DNA from: Pseudomonadota bacterium
GTDB lineage: Bacteria > Verrucomicrobiota > Verrucomicrobiia > Limisphaerales > SXTU01
NCBI GenBank assembly: GCA_009924135.1
Contig: RFSE01000043.1
Location: forward strand, 1-33,695
DNA: 33,695 nt
Direction: 5' to 3'
Part shown: positions 8,849 through 17,820 of the stretch, piece after piece
Numbering within the stretch: the first letter of the stretch is position 1
Layout: every line of letters begins with the position of its first letter
Program-made: the position numbers and the translations under genes
The notes under the pieces: model-generated
Databases searched by the model: none
What the model saw: only the letters and a program-made list of their open reading frames with translations
Told to the model about the DNA's origin: nothing

Positions 8849-9235
8849 TCAGGCGGCTGGCGCCGGTGGCGCGCCCCCGGTGAGCGCAAGGATCTTGGCA
8901 AAGAGGGAGGGAAAGTCGATGGGTTTGGTCTCGTAATCGTTGCACCCCGCCTCGATGGCCCGCTCGCGGTCACCGGCCATCGCATGAGCCGTGAGGGCGA
9001 TGATGGGAATGCCCGCCGTCGCCGGGTCCGCTTTCAAGGCCCGGGCGGCCGTCCAGCCATCCATGCCGGGCAAACCGATGTCCATGAGGACAAGGTCGGG
9101 CAGCAGTTCGCGGGCGGCGATGATCCCCTGCTCGGCATCCTCCCGCAAATGGACATCGTGCTTCTGGGATTTTAACCGCCGGCTGATGATGATGCGGTTG
9201 TTCTCGGTGTCTTCGATGACGAGGATTTTGGCCAT
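8849..9235 (-). CDS. Single-domain response regulator (CheY-like)
   Basis: A 128-residue stand-alone receiver that should shuttle phosphate between the neighbouring hybrid kinase and the receiver-cyclase. It begins MAKILVIEDTENNR and has acidic residues Glu8/Asp9, phosphoacceptor Asp52 in LVLMDIGLPGMDG, switch Thr82 and Lys104 (TKPID). No output domain follows; the C-terminus is a short Ala/Pro tail. The PIIALTAHAM..DRERAIEAGCNDY pattern is that of receivers usually found with hybrid kinases. The gene lies 20 bases downstream of the kinase stop and 12 bases before the cyclase. Confidence 0.93.
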   Translation of the reverse strand: MAKILVIEDTENNRIIISRRLKSQKHDVHLREDAEQGIIAARELLPDLVLMDIGLPGMDGWTAARALKADPATAGIPIIALTAHAMAGDRERAIEAGCNDYETKPIDFPSLFAKILALTGGAPPAPAA

Positions 9236-9255
9236 AGAAAATGGAGTTCAGATGT

Positions 9256-11682
9256 TCATGGAACCTTGGTGATGTGGCGGCGGATATCGGCCATCACTTC
9301 GTTCCGCACACTGGCCCCTTTCTGTAAGATGCTGTTGGTGCGGGCGGCGAGGAACTCGCGTTCCTCGGGCGAAAGCGATTTGGCGGTGAGCACGATCACG
9401 GGGACATGCGCCCATTCCTTGCGCTGGCGCAGTTCCCCGAGAAACTGGAAGCCGTCCATCACCGGCATCATGATGTCGAGCAGGATGAGCTGGGGCACGG
9501 CCTGCCTCACCAGTTCCAGGGCGCGCAAACCGTTTTCGGCGACTTTGACGGGGAACTTATCGCCTTCGATGATGCGCGACATCATCTCGCGCAAGGTGGG
9601 ATCATCCTCGACCAGCAGGACGTAACCCTCCGGCGGATAGTGCAGATGCCGGTGCATGACCCGGCTCAAGGCCGCCGAATCCACCGGCTTGGTGAGAAAC
9701 TCCGCCGCGCCCAGCGTGAAGTCGGCGGCGGCCTCGCCGTCCTGGAGTGCCAGCAGCACCACCGGGATCGCGGCCAGCTCAGGGTCGGACTTGAGCTCGC
9801 CCATCACAGACCACCCATCCGCGACCGGCCGGGTGGCATCCAGCGTGATGAGCGCGGGTCGCAGGGAGCGGGCCAGCTCCACGCCTGCGGCCCCGGTGGG
9901 AGCGATCCGCAGTTCACAGCCGGTGCCTTTGATCGCCTCACTGACGAGCTGGTGGACATTCTGGTCCGGGCTGAGGACCAGGACCGTCCGGACGGCGGAT
10001 GCGGCCAAACTGGAAGGCCCCGGCTTCGGCTCGGGTTTACGCACCTCGGCCGGCAGTTCGATGGTGAAGGTCGAACCCTGGCCGATCTGGCTGGTGACGG
10101 TGACGGTGCCGCCCATGAATTCGCAGAATTTCCGGGTGATCACGAGGCCCAGACCGGTGCCGCCATATTTACGCGCCGTGGAGGTATCGGCCTGCTGGAA
10201 AGCCTGAAACAGCTTGCCCACCTGCTCAGGCGTCATGCCAATGCCCGTATCGCTGATGGCGAAACGGATCCATGGGCTGCCATCCCGGGTGAAGCGTTCA
10301 ACGTTAAGCCGCACCTCCCCGCCGTCGGTGAACTTGTTGGCGTTGCTGAGCAGGTTCAGCAGGCTTTGCCGCAGTTTGGTGAGGTCGGCGTTGATGGAGC
10401 CGAGGCCTTCTGCGGCGGTTATCACGAGGCGGTTGGCCTTGGTTTTTACCAGCGGGGCAAGGGTGTTGCTGACCTCGCGGATGATGTTGGAGACCTCGAA
10501 GCGTTCCAGATGCAGCTCCATTTTTTGGGCCTCGATTTTTGAGAGGTCCAGAATCTCGTTGATGAGATTGAGCAGGTGCCGGGCGGAATCCATGATGCGC
10601 TGCAAGTCATCGGCGGCCTCGGCGCGCCCGTCGGCCTGCGCGTCGGCCAGCAGCATTTCCGAAAAGCCGATGATCGCCGTGAGCGGGGTGCGCAGCTCGT
10701 GGCTCATGCTCGCCAGGAACGCGCTCTTCGTGCGGCTGGCCCCCTCGGCTTCCTGCCGCGCTTCCTCGGCCACCTGGGTCATTTGCGCCAGCTCGCGCGT
10801 CCGTTCTTTGACCTTCACCTCGAGCGTGCGATTGGATTCCTCGAGCGCGGCGTAGGTGTGCTGAAGGTTGTCGGCCATCTTTCTAAAGGCATCGGCCAGC
10901 ACCCCCACCTCATCCTTGGAATGAATGTCGAGCCTCGCCGCCGCACTGAAATCGCCGGTGGCCAGTTGCCGCGCCGAGGCGGTAACCCGCAGCAGGGGCC
11001 GCGAGATGAGCCCGGAAAGCCAGGCGATGACCACCATGCCCAGCACGGCGATGCCGCCCGCAGTTTTAAGGCTGCGCGAAAAGACCGCCCTGACCTGGGT
11101 GTCCACATCCTGCTGGATTCGTTCCATCTCCTGGTTCAGGACTTTCCGCGAATAGCCCAGCCGCAGCACCCCCCAGCGCCCGTCGCTGTTCTGAATGGGG
11201 GCGTAGGCCTCCAGCACTTTCGCACCATCCCGCCAGAAATCGTGCGTCTCCAACCGGGTCTTTTGCGCGACGTCAAGGTCATGCTTGTTCGTGGTGGCCT
11301 TGGACTCGCCACCGAAGGCAACGATCACCTTGGTTTGGTCGACGTGGAAGAGCACCCGGGCATTGGTGCTCATCAACATGGCATAATCCATCTGCAGGTT
11401 CTGGTGCAAGGCGTTGGTCACCTGTTCAGGAATGGAAGAAAACATGGATCCGGTGACAAAATTGGCGAGCTTTTGGGCCAGTTCAGAGGCCTCAACCTCG
11501 CACCGCGCGGTGAACACATCGTTCATGAGCCTGATACGCAGCCTCCGTTCGTCCTCGATCAGCTTCTGGGACGAATCAATCTCAATCCACGAAAGCACGC
11601 CCAGCAGGCTGACGATCAAGCCCAGCATCGTGGCCATCAGCTTCCACCGGACGCCGCCACGGATTGTAGCAATCGGATCCAT
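9256..11682 (-). CDS. Hybrid sensor histidine kinase with two receiver domains
   Basis: Membrane sensor kinase of 808 residues. Order: membrane helix at about 14-32; extracytoplasmic sensor region (33-205) of roughly Cache/PAS-like size; second helix (207-226); HAMP (about 227-280); coiled coil; HisKA with His328 in [13 protein letters not shown]-binding domain with Asn447, DTGIGM at 478-483 and GGTGLGL at 507-513; receiver 1 (about 565-680), whose first acidic pair is replaced (VLVLSPDQ) although Asp615 and Lys665 remain; and receiver 2 (687-805) with Glu692/Asp693/Asp694, Asp736 and Lys788, which looks functional. It follows two solute-binding protein genes and precedes a CheY-like receiver and a receiver-cyclase on the same strand, suggesting one phosphorelay from periplasm to cAMP. 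Confidence 0.94.
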   Translation of the reverse strand: MDPIATIRGGVRWKLMATMLGLIVSLLGVLSWIEIDSSQKLIEDERRLRIRLMNDVFTARCEVEASELAQKLANFVTGSMFSSIPEQVTNALHQNLQMDYAMLMSTNARVLFHVDQTKVIVAFGGESKATTNKHDLDVAQKTRLETHDFWRDGAKVLEAYAPIQNSDGRWGVLRLGYSRKVLNQEMERIQQDVDTQVRAVFSRSLKTAGGIAVLGMVVIAWLSGLISRPLLRVTASARQLATGDFSAAARLDIHSKDEVGVLADAFRKMADNLQHTYAALEESNRTLEVKVKERTRELAQMTQVAEEARQEAEGASRTKSAFLASMSHELRTPLTAIIGFSEMLLADAQADGRAEAADDLQRIMDSARHLLNLINEILDLSKIEAQKMELHLERFEVSNIIREVSNTLAPLVKTKANRLVITAAEGLGSINADLTKLRQSLLNLLSNANKFTDGGEVRLNVERFTRDGSPWIRFAISDTGIGMTPEQVGKLFQAFQQADTSTARKYGGTGLGLVITRKFCEFMGGTVTVTSQIGQGSTFTIELPAEVRKPEPKPGPSSLAASAVRTVLVLSPDQNVHQLVSEAIKGTGCELRIAPTGAAGVELARSLRPALITLDATRPVADGWSVMGELKSDPELAAIPVVLLALQDGEAAADFTLGAAEFLTKPVDSAALSRVMHRHLHYPPEGYVLLVEDDPTLREMMSRIIEGDKFPVKVAENGLRALELVRQAVPQLILLDIMMPVMDGFQFLGELRQRKEWAHVPVIVLTAKSLSPEEREFLAARTNSILQKGASVRNEVMADIRRHITKVP

Positions 11683-11751
11683 TACTCGCAGGGTGGGCGG
11701 AACCGACGACCGGGGTAAAATTCCAGATTCATTAACTGGGTGGCCCCCATT

Positions 11752-12714
11752 TCAGCGGATGAGGTTGTTAACGGAATTCAAGGCTTCGCGGTTGAGCTCC
11801 AAACGGTACCTTTCCACCCGCTGGAGGTTCAAGGTCACCTCTGATCCGGCCGGGGAACTCACCAGCGGGGCACCGGCGTAATCCCGCACCACTTCGGCCG
11901 CCTGCCGGCCAATGGTGGGCATATCCGGCGACAGCACCAGGGCCGGCCCCAACCCAACATACACATCCGAATAGGTGAAGACCGGCTTCATCGCGGCGTC
12001 GGTCAGTTCAAAATAAAGCCGGGTGGTCGGAATGTTGTCCAGCACCACGGGATCCGGAATGAGCCAGAAGGCGTCCACTTTTTCAGCCAGAAAACCGATG
12101 GCGTCCTTGACCTGGGAACGGCGGGTCACGACGCGACCGATGACTTCGATCCCCACTTCCTTGCCCGACGCGACCGCTTGATCAAACCACTGTTTGTTGA
12201 TGGCCGCGTTGTAAACCACGCCGACGCGCCTCAGTTTAGGAAAGAAATGGCGGAACAGGGTGAGTTGCGCCCCCGCTGGCAATTCGTTGGCAATGATGCG
12301 GGTGGTCCGCGGGTTCGGCTTGAGATGCTCATAATTGATCGCCGTGCTCAAAACTTTCGGCCGATCCCGATCCAGCTCCACCGCCAGCTTGTAGGCATTG
12401 CCGCCGATGCAGTAGATGATGCGCGGATTATTGAAGGTCAGCGCCCGGCGCAGACCAGGTTCACCCGCCTTGTTCAGATCCAGTTCGGTCAGCGACCCCG
12501 CCCCCAGCGTGTCCTTGAACGCCGCCTGGACTTCGAGATATTTGACCACGGAAGCATCCGAATTGACCACCAGCACGCTGGTCGGTGACGGGACGGCGGC
12601 AAGTGTAAGAACTACCGTGACGGCAAGCACGGGCAACGCGGTCAAGACTGCCAGCCATGTTGCCCCCCCGGCAGCGCGCAGTCGCGACCTCAAAATGTTT
12701 ATCCTTGGTTTCAT
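11752..12714 (-). CDS. ABC-type substrate-binding protein (PF04392-like)
   Basis: A 320-residue periplasmic binding protein with a hydrophobic N-terminal segment (about 18-42) that is a signal or membrane anchor. It shows the two-lobed pattern of the ABC_sub_bind family: TSVLVVNSDASVVKYLEV at the first strand, then LRRALTFNNPRIIYCIGGNAY, STAINYEH, LRRVGVVYNAAINKQWF, VDAFWLIPDPVVLD, KPVFTYSDVYVGLGPALVL and GRQAAEVVRDY. The ligand is unknown. There is no permease or ATPase gene nearby; instead a hybrid kinase starts 70 bases downstream, so I infer a sensing rather than transport role. Its start overlaps the stop of the preceding gene in ATGA once that gene's frameshift is corrected. Confidence 0.85.
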   Translation of the reverse strand: MKPRINILRSRLRAAGGATWLAVLTALPVLAVTVVLTLAAVPSPTSVLVVNSDASVVKYLEVQAAFKDTLGAGSLTELDLNKAGEPGLRRALTFNNPRIIYCIGGNAYKLAVELDRDRPKVLSTAINYEHLKPNPRTTRIIANELPAGAQLTLFRHFFPKLRRVGVVYNAAINKQWFDQAVASGKEVGIEVIGRVVTRRSQVKDAIGFLAEKVDAFWLIPDPVVLDNIPTTRLYFELTDAAMKPVFTYSDVYVGLGPALVLSPDMPTIGRQAAEVVRDYAGAPLVSSPAGSEVTLNLQRVERYRLELNREALNSVNNLIR

Positions 12715-13546
12715 TGCTTGAGTTGTTTGACTTGCGAGTCCGTGGCGGGAACGAAGGCATCCAGCCCCAAGAGCTGCAGTCGTTCCTTACCCTTGGTACT
12801 CTCCCCCATTTTTTGAGAACTTCGATTAACGCATCGCTGGCAGCATCGGCCTTCACCGGGACAACCACGACGGGCCGTAGCCGTTCGCGTCCGTACGCCA
12901 GTATTTTAAGCGACTTGTGCCTGGTAGGATTGATTTCGGCATACGCCCCAAGTCCGCTCTCGGTCACTATTGCCCCCTGCGCGGCACCGAACTCCCCAAG
13001 GTTCAGGAGCACATCCATATCCTTCGGGACAGGAGAGAAGCCCCTGCTTTCAACGATAGTGCGATAATGCGGGCCGGTCAAATCGGCAAGCAAGTCCGAG
13101 ATGTAGTCCTCAAAACCGGCGGCGAAGATCGGAAGCCCCTTGAGCGCCGGGATGTCGGTCACCGTATCCCTCGCGCAGAGCACATGTCGCTGCGTCGTTC
13201 TTCCTTGAGCCTGCCCGATCAGGGTGGGTCGCCACTGTCCATTTTTTGCAATCCTCGGGTAATGCCAGCTCGACATCAGAAACACACCGCTCCCCGTTGC
13301 GAATGCCTTCTCAAAGGCGGCGCGATCACCATAGGGCTTGAACTTGTGCCCGCCCACGTTTGCGAAGTACGAATCGAACTCGCTCTTCAACGTGTTGAAA
13401 TTGTTTAAGCGCGTCTCGGGGGTATAGAAGTGGAGGGTGGCCCCGGTTGCCTGTGCCCCCGCCCTGCGGATGAAGGGCACGCCCAGACACGTCAACGCCA
13501 AGGCCCCGAGGGCTTGGCGACGACTGAACTGGGGACAGCGTTTCAT
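12711..13546 (-). CDS. PhnD-like periplasmic binding protein, frameshifted near the 3' end
   Basis: Secreted binding protein of the phosphate/phosphonate-type (PF12974-like) family. It begins with a twin-arginine-like signal (FSRRQALGALALTCLG) and contains LHFYTPETRLNNFNTLKSEF, FLMSSWHYPRI, LKGLPIFAAGFEDYISDLLA and LGEFGAAQGAIVTESGLGAY. As written, the frame goes wrong after ALIEVLKK and runs on senselessly to 12461 across the next gene. Adding one A to the six-A run (minus strand; T run at 12809-12814) restores MGESTKGKERLQLLGLDAF and an end at 12711, giving 278 residues and an ATGA overlap with the next gene. That overlap is strong support for the correction. It is either a sequencing error, a recent mutation, or less likely a -1 slippage site. 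It heads the signalling operon and probably feeds the kinase a ligand signal. Confidence 0.8.
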
Positions 13547-13642
13547 CCGTTATATGAGCGCGGTGATTGTGCCGTATACTAACCGGCCCGCGCAAGCCCG
13601 CGTGTGGATCATTTTGGAACGCTTGCCCGGCAGGCACCAAGC

Positions 13643-15281
13643 TCAGCCCAGCCGGCAATAAGCCGCCAGCCCCTGCAAACCGCCCTCGCGCCCGAAACCG
13701 CTTTCCCGATAGCCGCCAAACGGGCTGGCCGGGGCGAATTTGTTGCAGGTGTTCGCCCACACCACGCCCGCACGCAACTGGCTGATCGCCTGGAAAGCCT
13801 TGCTGCCCTTGTCAGTCCACACGCCTGCGCTCAAACCATACGGCGTGTTATTGGCCCGCTCAATGGCCTCCTCCGGGGTGCGGAACGTCATCACGCTCAG
13901 GACGGGGCCAAAAATCTCCTCCTGTGCGACCCGGTGGTTCAGGGTCACTCCGGTGAGGAAACTGGGCGGGAACCAGTAACCCTTCTCCGAAAGCGTACAG
14001 GTGGCCTGGTGCAGTTCCGCGCCTTCGGCTATGCTGCTCTGAACCAACCCGTGGATCTTTTCGAGCTGCGCGCGGGAGTTGATCGCGCCGATGTCCGTAT
14101 TCTTATCGAGCGGGTTGCCCACTCGGAGGGTCTGGAGGCGCTCTCGCAGCTTCTTGATGACGGCTTTGTAAATACCTTCCTGCACGAGGAGCCGTGAGCC
14201 GGCGCAGCAAACGTGACCCTGATTAAAATAGATGGCATGGATGATCCCCTGGACCGCCTGGTCAAGCGGGGCGTCCTCGAAGATGATGTTGGCCGCCTTG
14301 CCGCCCAGTTCAAGGGTCAGCCGCGTGGCGCGGACAGCCTTGCCCGTGCTGCGCGCCGCAACCGCCTTCACGATGAGCTTGCCCACCTCGGTTGAGCCCG
14401 TGAACGCAATCTTATCCACGTCCGGATGGTTCACCAAGGCTCCGCCCGTTGCGCCCGCACCCGTGACAATGTTCACCACCCCGTCAGGAAGACCGGCTTC
14501 CGCGAAAATTTCGGCGAGCCGCATGGCGGTGAGGCTGGTGGTCTCCGCCGGTTTCAGCACGACGGTGTTGCCACAGGCGAGCGCGGGCGCGATCTTCCAA
14601 GCGGCCATCAGCAATGGGAAGTTCCACGGAATGATCTGCGCGGCGACCCCGAGCGGGCTGGGTTGTCTTACCGGGGAACGCATGCTTCAACTTGTCCGCC
14701 CACCCGGCGTAGTAGAAGAAATGCGCAGCCACCATCGGCAGGTCGAAATCGCGCGACTCCTTGATGGGTTTGCCCCCATCCAACGTTTCGAGAATCGCCA
14801 GCTCGCGGGTCTTCTCCTGGATGAGGCGCGCAATGCGATAGAGGTACTTGGCACGGTCGCTCGCAGGGAGTTTGCTCCACACGTTCTCGTAAGCCGTGCG
14901 GGCGGCTCCCACCGCACGATCCACATCCACCTCGTCCGCGAGAGCGACCTCGGTGAGCTTCTCCTCCGTCGCCGGGTTGACCGAATCGAAGTATCTGCCT
15001 GAATGCGGCGCGACCAACTTGCCACCGATGAACAGCTCGTGACGCTGGGCAATGAGAATGTTTTGGCAGTCTTCCAGCGCGGGTGCGTAATCCCATTTGG
15101 CGCCAAAGTTTAGCCGCCGGTCTTTCACCGGCACCGGCTTGGTGGCAGCCGACCCTGCCGACGGTCCAACGCGAGGTTTCGCCGCCGAAGCAGCCTTGGC
15201 CGTTTGCGCGAGGGCGCGTGAAATGAGCGAGGCAGAACGGCGGCCGGCAGGCTTTCGTTTGGGCGCAGCTTTCACTGGCAC
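13643..15281 (-). pseudogene. Aldehyde dehydrogenase broken by a one-base frameshift
   Basis: NAD(P)-dependent oxidation of an aldehyde to an acid. The N-terminal half (15281 to about 14660) carries ELFIGGKLVAPHSGRYFDSV and the NAD-fold start. The C-terminal half in another frame carries IIPWNFPLLMAAWKIAPAL, FTGSTEVGK, LTLELGGKAANIIF with the base glutamate, and FNQGHVCCAGSR, where the first Cys (codon 14207-14209) aligns with the catalytic one. Removing one base from the GGG at 14655-14657 joins them as PGKTTQPLGVAAQIIPWNF, giving a full-length 545-residue enzyme. An Ala/Lys/Pro-rich extension of about 60 residues precedes RLNFGAKWDYAPALE. The clean repair suggests a recent mutation or a consensus error in the assembly. 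The gene is downstream of the metallo-beta-lactamase-fold gene but separated from it by 256 bases of repeat. Confidence 0.85.
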
Positions 15282-15537
15282 GAGGCTAGCAAAACAACCT
15301 CACCTTGCCGGCCCTGAGCCGGAAGGATTCATTAGCCACGGATGAAACACGGACGGAACACGGATGGGGACGAGGTGCGCACGCGTTTCGTCGAAGTTGT
15401 ACGTCGGCACCAAACGGTGCGGGGTAAGCAGCGGGGCGAGGCAGCCCCTGCACAGTTGGGTCTGTGTTCAATCTGTGTTTCATCCGTGGCTCAACAACTG
15501 CATCGTCCAGGCTTGGGCGAAGCCCGGTCGGGCCACA
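15282..15537. repeat. Intergenic inverted repeat with ATCCGTG-type arms
   Basis: No gene is supported in this 256-base gap. It holds an inverted repeat: arm 15334-15364 matches the reverse complement of 15461-15491 at 27 of 31 positions, with a 96-nt loop. The arms contain the short unit GGATGAAACAC repeated in varied form. A solitary arm of the same family lies at 7146-7176. The ALDH promoter must lie inside or beside it. Confidence 0.85.
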
Positions 15538-17496
15538 TCAGGGTAATATCTCCACGATGCAATCAAACAGCTCGCCCTGTCGCTTCCCGCCGCGCGTGAT
15601 GTCAAAGGCCACGTGCCGGATGCCCGGTGAAGCGCTCGCATCGGCAGATACCTTCATCATGAAATGCGTAACCGTCTGGGGTGCGACCCGTTCCGTCCAC
15701 GACTGTGGTCCGGCCCGCAAACCCGGCGGCGCATGCGGCGCAATGACGAACTCGAGTGGCTTGGTCTCGAAGTTCCGTACCTTCACCTTCACCTCAATCG
15801 ATTCACCCCGCTTAACAGACACGCGATGCGGTTCCGCCCGCACCCAGAAGGGATCGAACCACCAGCGGTATTCCGGCTCGGAACTGAGCGACTTGAAAGC
15901 ATCACGCATCTCGTAGGCCCAGGTGCGGTAGCGCTCGATGAACTGCGCCGGCTGGTCCATCACGAACGAATGTCCGCCCAGCAGGATGTCCGGCTTGAGC
16001 TTCGAAAGATACTCGGCCCCGACGATGTAGCCTTCGTCCAAAATCCCGCTGGTGCGCGAGGACATCGCCTCGTGGCCGTTCTGCTTCGGATCAGCGGGAT
16101 TGCCGAAAATGTTGTCACCAGTGAACGCCACCCGCCGGCCATCAATAATCCCCGTCAGGCACAGGCCGAACTCCGTCTGTCCCGGCATCCAATCGACCGT
16201 GAAATGAAAGCCTTCCCAGTCGAAGGTCTCGCCGGACTTGAAGAGCCGGTCGAACTTGATGCGCTCCACGCCATTGCCATAGGCCTGAATCGGCGCGGCA
16301 TAGTCGAACGCCTCGGGCCGTTCGCACACTTCCTTCATGCGGTCCAGCGCCCAGAATTGAGTGCCCCAGGTTTTCTTCAAATGCGGGGCCTGGAGAAAGT
16401 GGTCGCCGTGCATGTGCGTCAGCACCATGGCTTCGATGGCCTTCAGCCCATGCTTCTGGCGCATCCCTTCCAGGGCCGTTTCGAGGATGTTCGTCTGGAT
16501 CAGTCCACAATCCACCACCAGTGCCTTACCGCTGTCGGCCAGGATCATGTAAAAGTTCGGCGCGAAGCTCGGGCCGCGAAACTTGTACACATGTTTCGAG
16601 ACCTGCCACACATTGGGCACGTCCGTCGGTTGCGAGGTCACGTCCTGCGCTGCCGGCGCGAACGACAGCACCGGATAACCGCGCACCAGCAGCCGCTCGA
16701 GGCCGAAAAGCTTCTGCTGAAACTCCTGAATCTGCTGCTTCCCATTGGCAATCGGCGGACCATGTGACGGCAGCATCCACGCCGGGTTATACGCGGCGAT
16801 CTGTCCGCTGCCGTTGGCGATGGCCCAGACACCGGCGGCAAAACCATAATCCCAATCGGTGTCGAACCACGTGTGCATCTTCGCGCCGTCCATCATCACG
16901 TCACCGGTGAAGGCCAGCCAACGGCCGCCTTCATTCAGGAAGTAGGACATGCCGCCGGGACTGTTCCCCCGCGTGTCCACGCAGCGGAATTCGCGTCCGC
17001 GCCAGGTGAACGTGTCCATTTTCGCGAAGGTCTGATCCAGTTTGATCGGCTCGACCGCAGGCCGAACGTAGCTCGAACCATGCACGGTAAACGGGTCGCC
17101 CAGCCGCACGATCATCTTGCGGAAGTTCGCCGGGTTCTCGAACAACGCGCGTTCGAATTCCGGCGCAGCAAGCTTCACGTCCCGGCCCTTCAGTTTGGGC
17201 GCGCCCTGGCACTGTTCCCGTTGATGATGTGTGAACAGCACCCACTCCACCTTCTTGACTCCAATCTCGCCGAGGTGATCCAGCACGCTGCCATCCCCAA
17301 GATCAATCAACAGCGCCGCCTCGCCATCGCGAATGACGTGAACATTGCACGTGTCAGTCCACGTGAACAGGTTCGGATGGTGCGCAGCATCCGGCTGGGT
17401 AAAACGGGGAGCGGCGAGGGCGGGAAGGGCCGCAACGAGGAGAAACAAAGAAAGCAGACACCGCAGAGGCGGGACGGATGCAAAGGGGGCAGTCAT
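15538..17496 (-). CDS. Secreted double metallo-beta-lactamase-fold hydrolase
   Basis: A 652-residue exported protein with a signal peptide (residues 1-28, LLSLFLLVAALPALA). It has two MBL-fold domains. The first (about 40-270) has FTHHQREQCQG at 88-98, where the usual HxHxDH is degenerate, although AFTGDVMMDG and LPSHGPP are kept. The second (about 295-510) has the intact metal site HMHGDH at 361-366, FTGDNIFG and LLGGHSFVM. A C-terminal region (about 540-652) looks like an immunoglobulin-type beta domain. The second domain is probably the active dinuclear metal site; substrate unknown. The start codon and first 13 residues (MTAPFASVPPLRC) lie in the first unit of the tandem repeat derived from the neighbouring GxxExxY gene, so its translation start appears to have been captured from a repeat. 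Confidence 0.88.
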   Translation of the reverse strand: MTAPFASVPPLRCLLSLFLLVAALPALAAPRFTQPDAAHHPNLFTWTDTCNVHVIRDGEAALLIDLGDGSVLDHLGEIGVKKVEWVLFTHHQREQCQGAPKLKGRDVKLAAPEFERALFENPANFRKMIVRLGDPFTVHGSSYVRPAVEPIKLDQTFAKMDTFTWRGREFRCVDTRGNSPGGMSYFLNEGGRWLAFTGDVMMDGAKMHTWFDTDWDYGFAAGVWAIANGSGQIAAYNPAWMLPSHGPPIANGKQQIQEFQQKLFGLERLLVRGYPVLSFAPAAQDVTSQPTDVPNVWQVSKHVYKFRGPSFAPNFYMILADSGKALVVDCGLIQTNILETALEGMRQKHGLKAIEAMVLTHMHGDHFLQAPHLKKTWGTQFWALDRMKEVCERPEAFDYAAPIQAYGNGVERIKFDRLFKSGETFDWEGFHFTVDWMPGQTEFGLCLTGIIDGRRVAFTGDNIFGNPADPKQNGHEAMSSRTSGILDEGYIVGAEYLSKLKPDILLGGHSFVMDQPAQFIERYRTWAYEMRDAFKSLSSEPEYRWWFDPFWVRAEPHRVSVKRGESIEVKVKVRNFETKPLEFVIAPHAPPGLRAGPQSWTERVAPQTVTHFMMKVSADASASPGIRHVAFDITRGGKRQGELFDCIVEILP

Positions 17497-17820
17497 GAGG
17501 AAAGTCGACGGATGGAGTCGGTGAGGGATTCGGAATTGTAAGTGATCAAACGCCCTACGAGAAAGCCGCAGGGAGGGAGGCTTGGCACCGCAGAGGCGCG
17601 ACAGACGCAGAGGGGAAGTTCACAAGGCAAGGCGACGGACGGAATGGCCGGGCGATTCGGCATTGAAGTTGATCAAAAGCCCAACAGAGGGCCGGAGGGA
17701 GGGAGGCAATGCACCGCAGAGGCGGGACAGACGCAGAGGGGAAGTTCATAAGGTTAGCCGGCGGACGGAATGGGCGAACGATTCGGCGTTGAAGTTGATC
17801 AAAAGCCCATAGGGAAGCCT
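17459..17820. repeat. Tandem ~126-bp repeat copied from the 3' end of the GxxExxY gene
   Basis: Three units begin at 17459, 17586 and 17712 (spacing 127 and 126), each opening with a 28-nt CACCGCAGAGG... block. On the minus strand each unit encodes a version of the GxxExxY C-terminus: the real gene has YGLLINFNAESFAHSVRRL, the middle unit VGLLINFNAESPGHSVRRLA, the outer unit VGRLITYNSESLTDSIRRLS. Each ends in a TGA overlapping an ATG or GTG. The outermost of these ATGs is the start of the metallo-beta-lactamase-fold gene. The third unit is the authentic end of the GxxExxY gene. The 249 bases between the two genes are entirely made of this repeat. Confidence 0.88.

Noticed and set aside
12461..12710. 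Long C-terminal extension of the PhnD-like protein
   Set aside because: It lies in the wrong frame after a homopolymer break, overlaps the next gene fully and looks like nonsense. The corrected end is 12711.
11752..13546. An ABC transporter operon
   Set aside because: Two binding proteins are present but no permease or ATPase gene is adjacent. The neighbours are kinase, receivers and cyclase, so a sensory role fits better.
17555..17749. Short minus-strand ORF beginning MNFPSASVPPLRC between the GxxExxY and MBL-fold genes
   Set aside because: It is repeat-unit sequence read in frame, internally repeated and without a domain. I treat it as part of the tandem repeat, not as a gene.
17459..17820. 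Possible CRISPR array
   Set aside because: The unit is about 126 bp, homologous along nearly its full length rather than a short repeat plus unique spacer, and encodes a gene tail. There are no cas genes.
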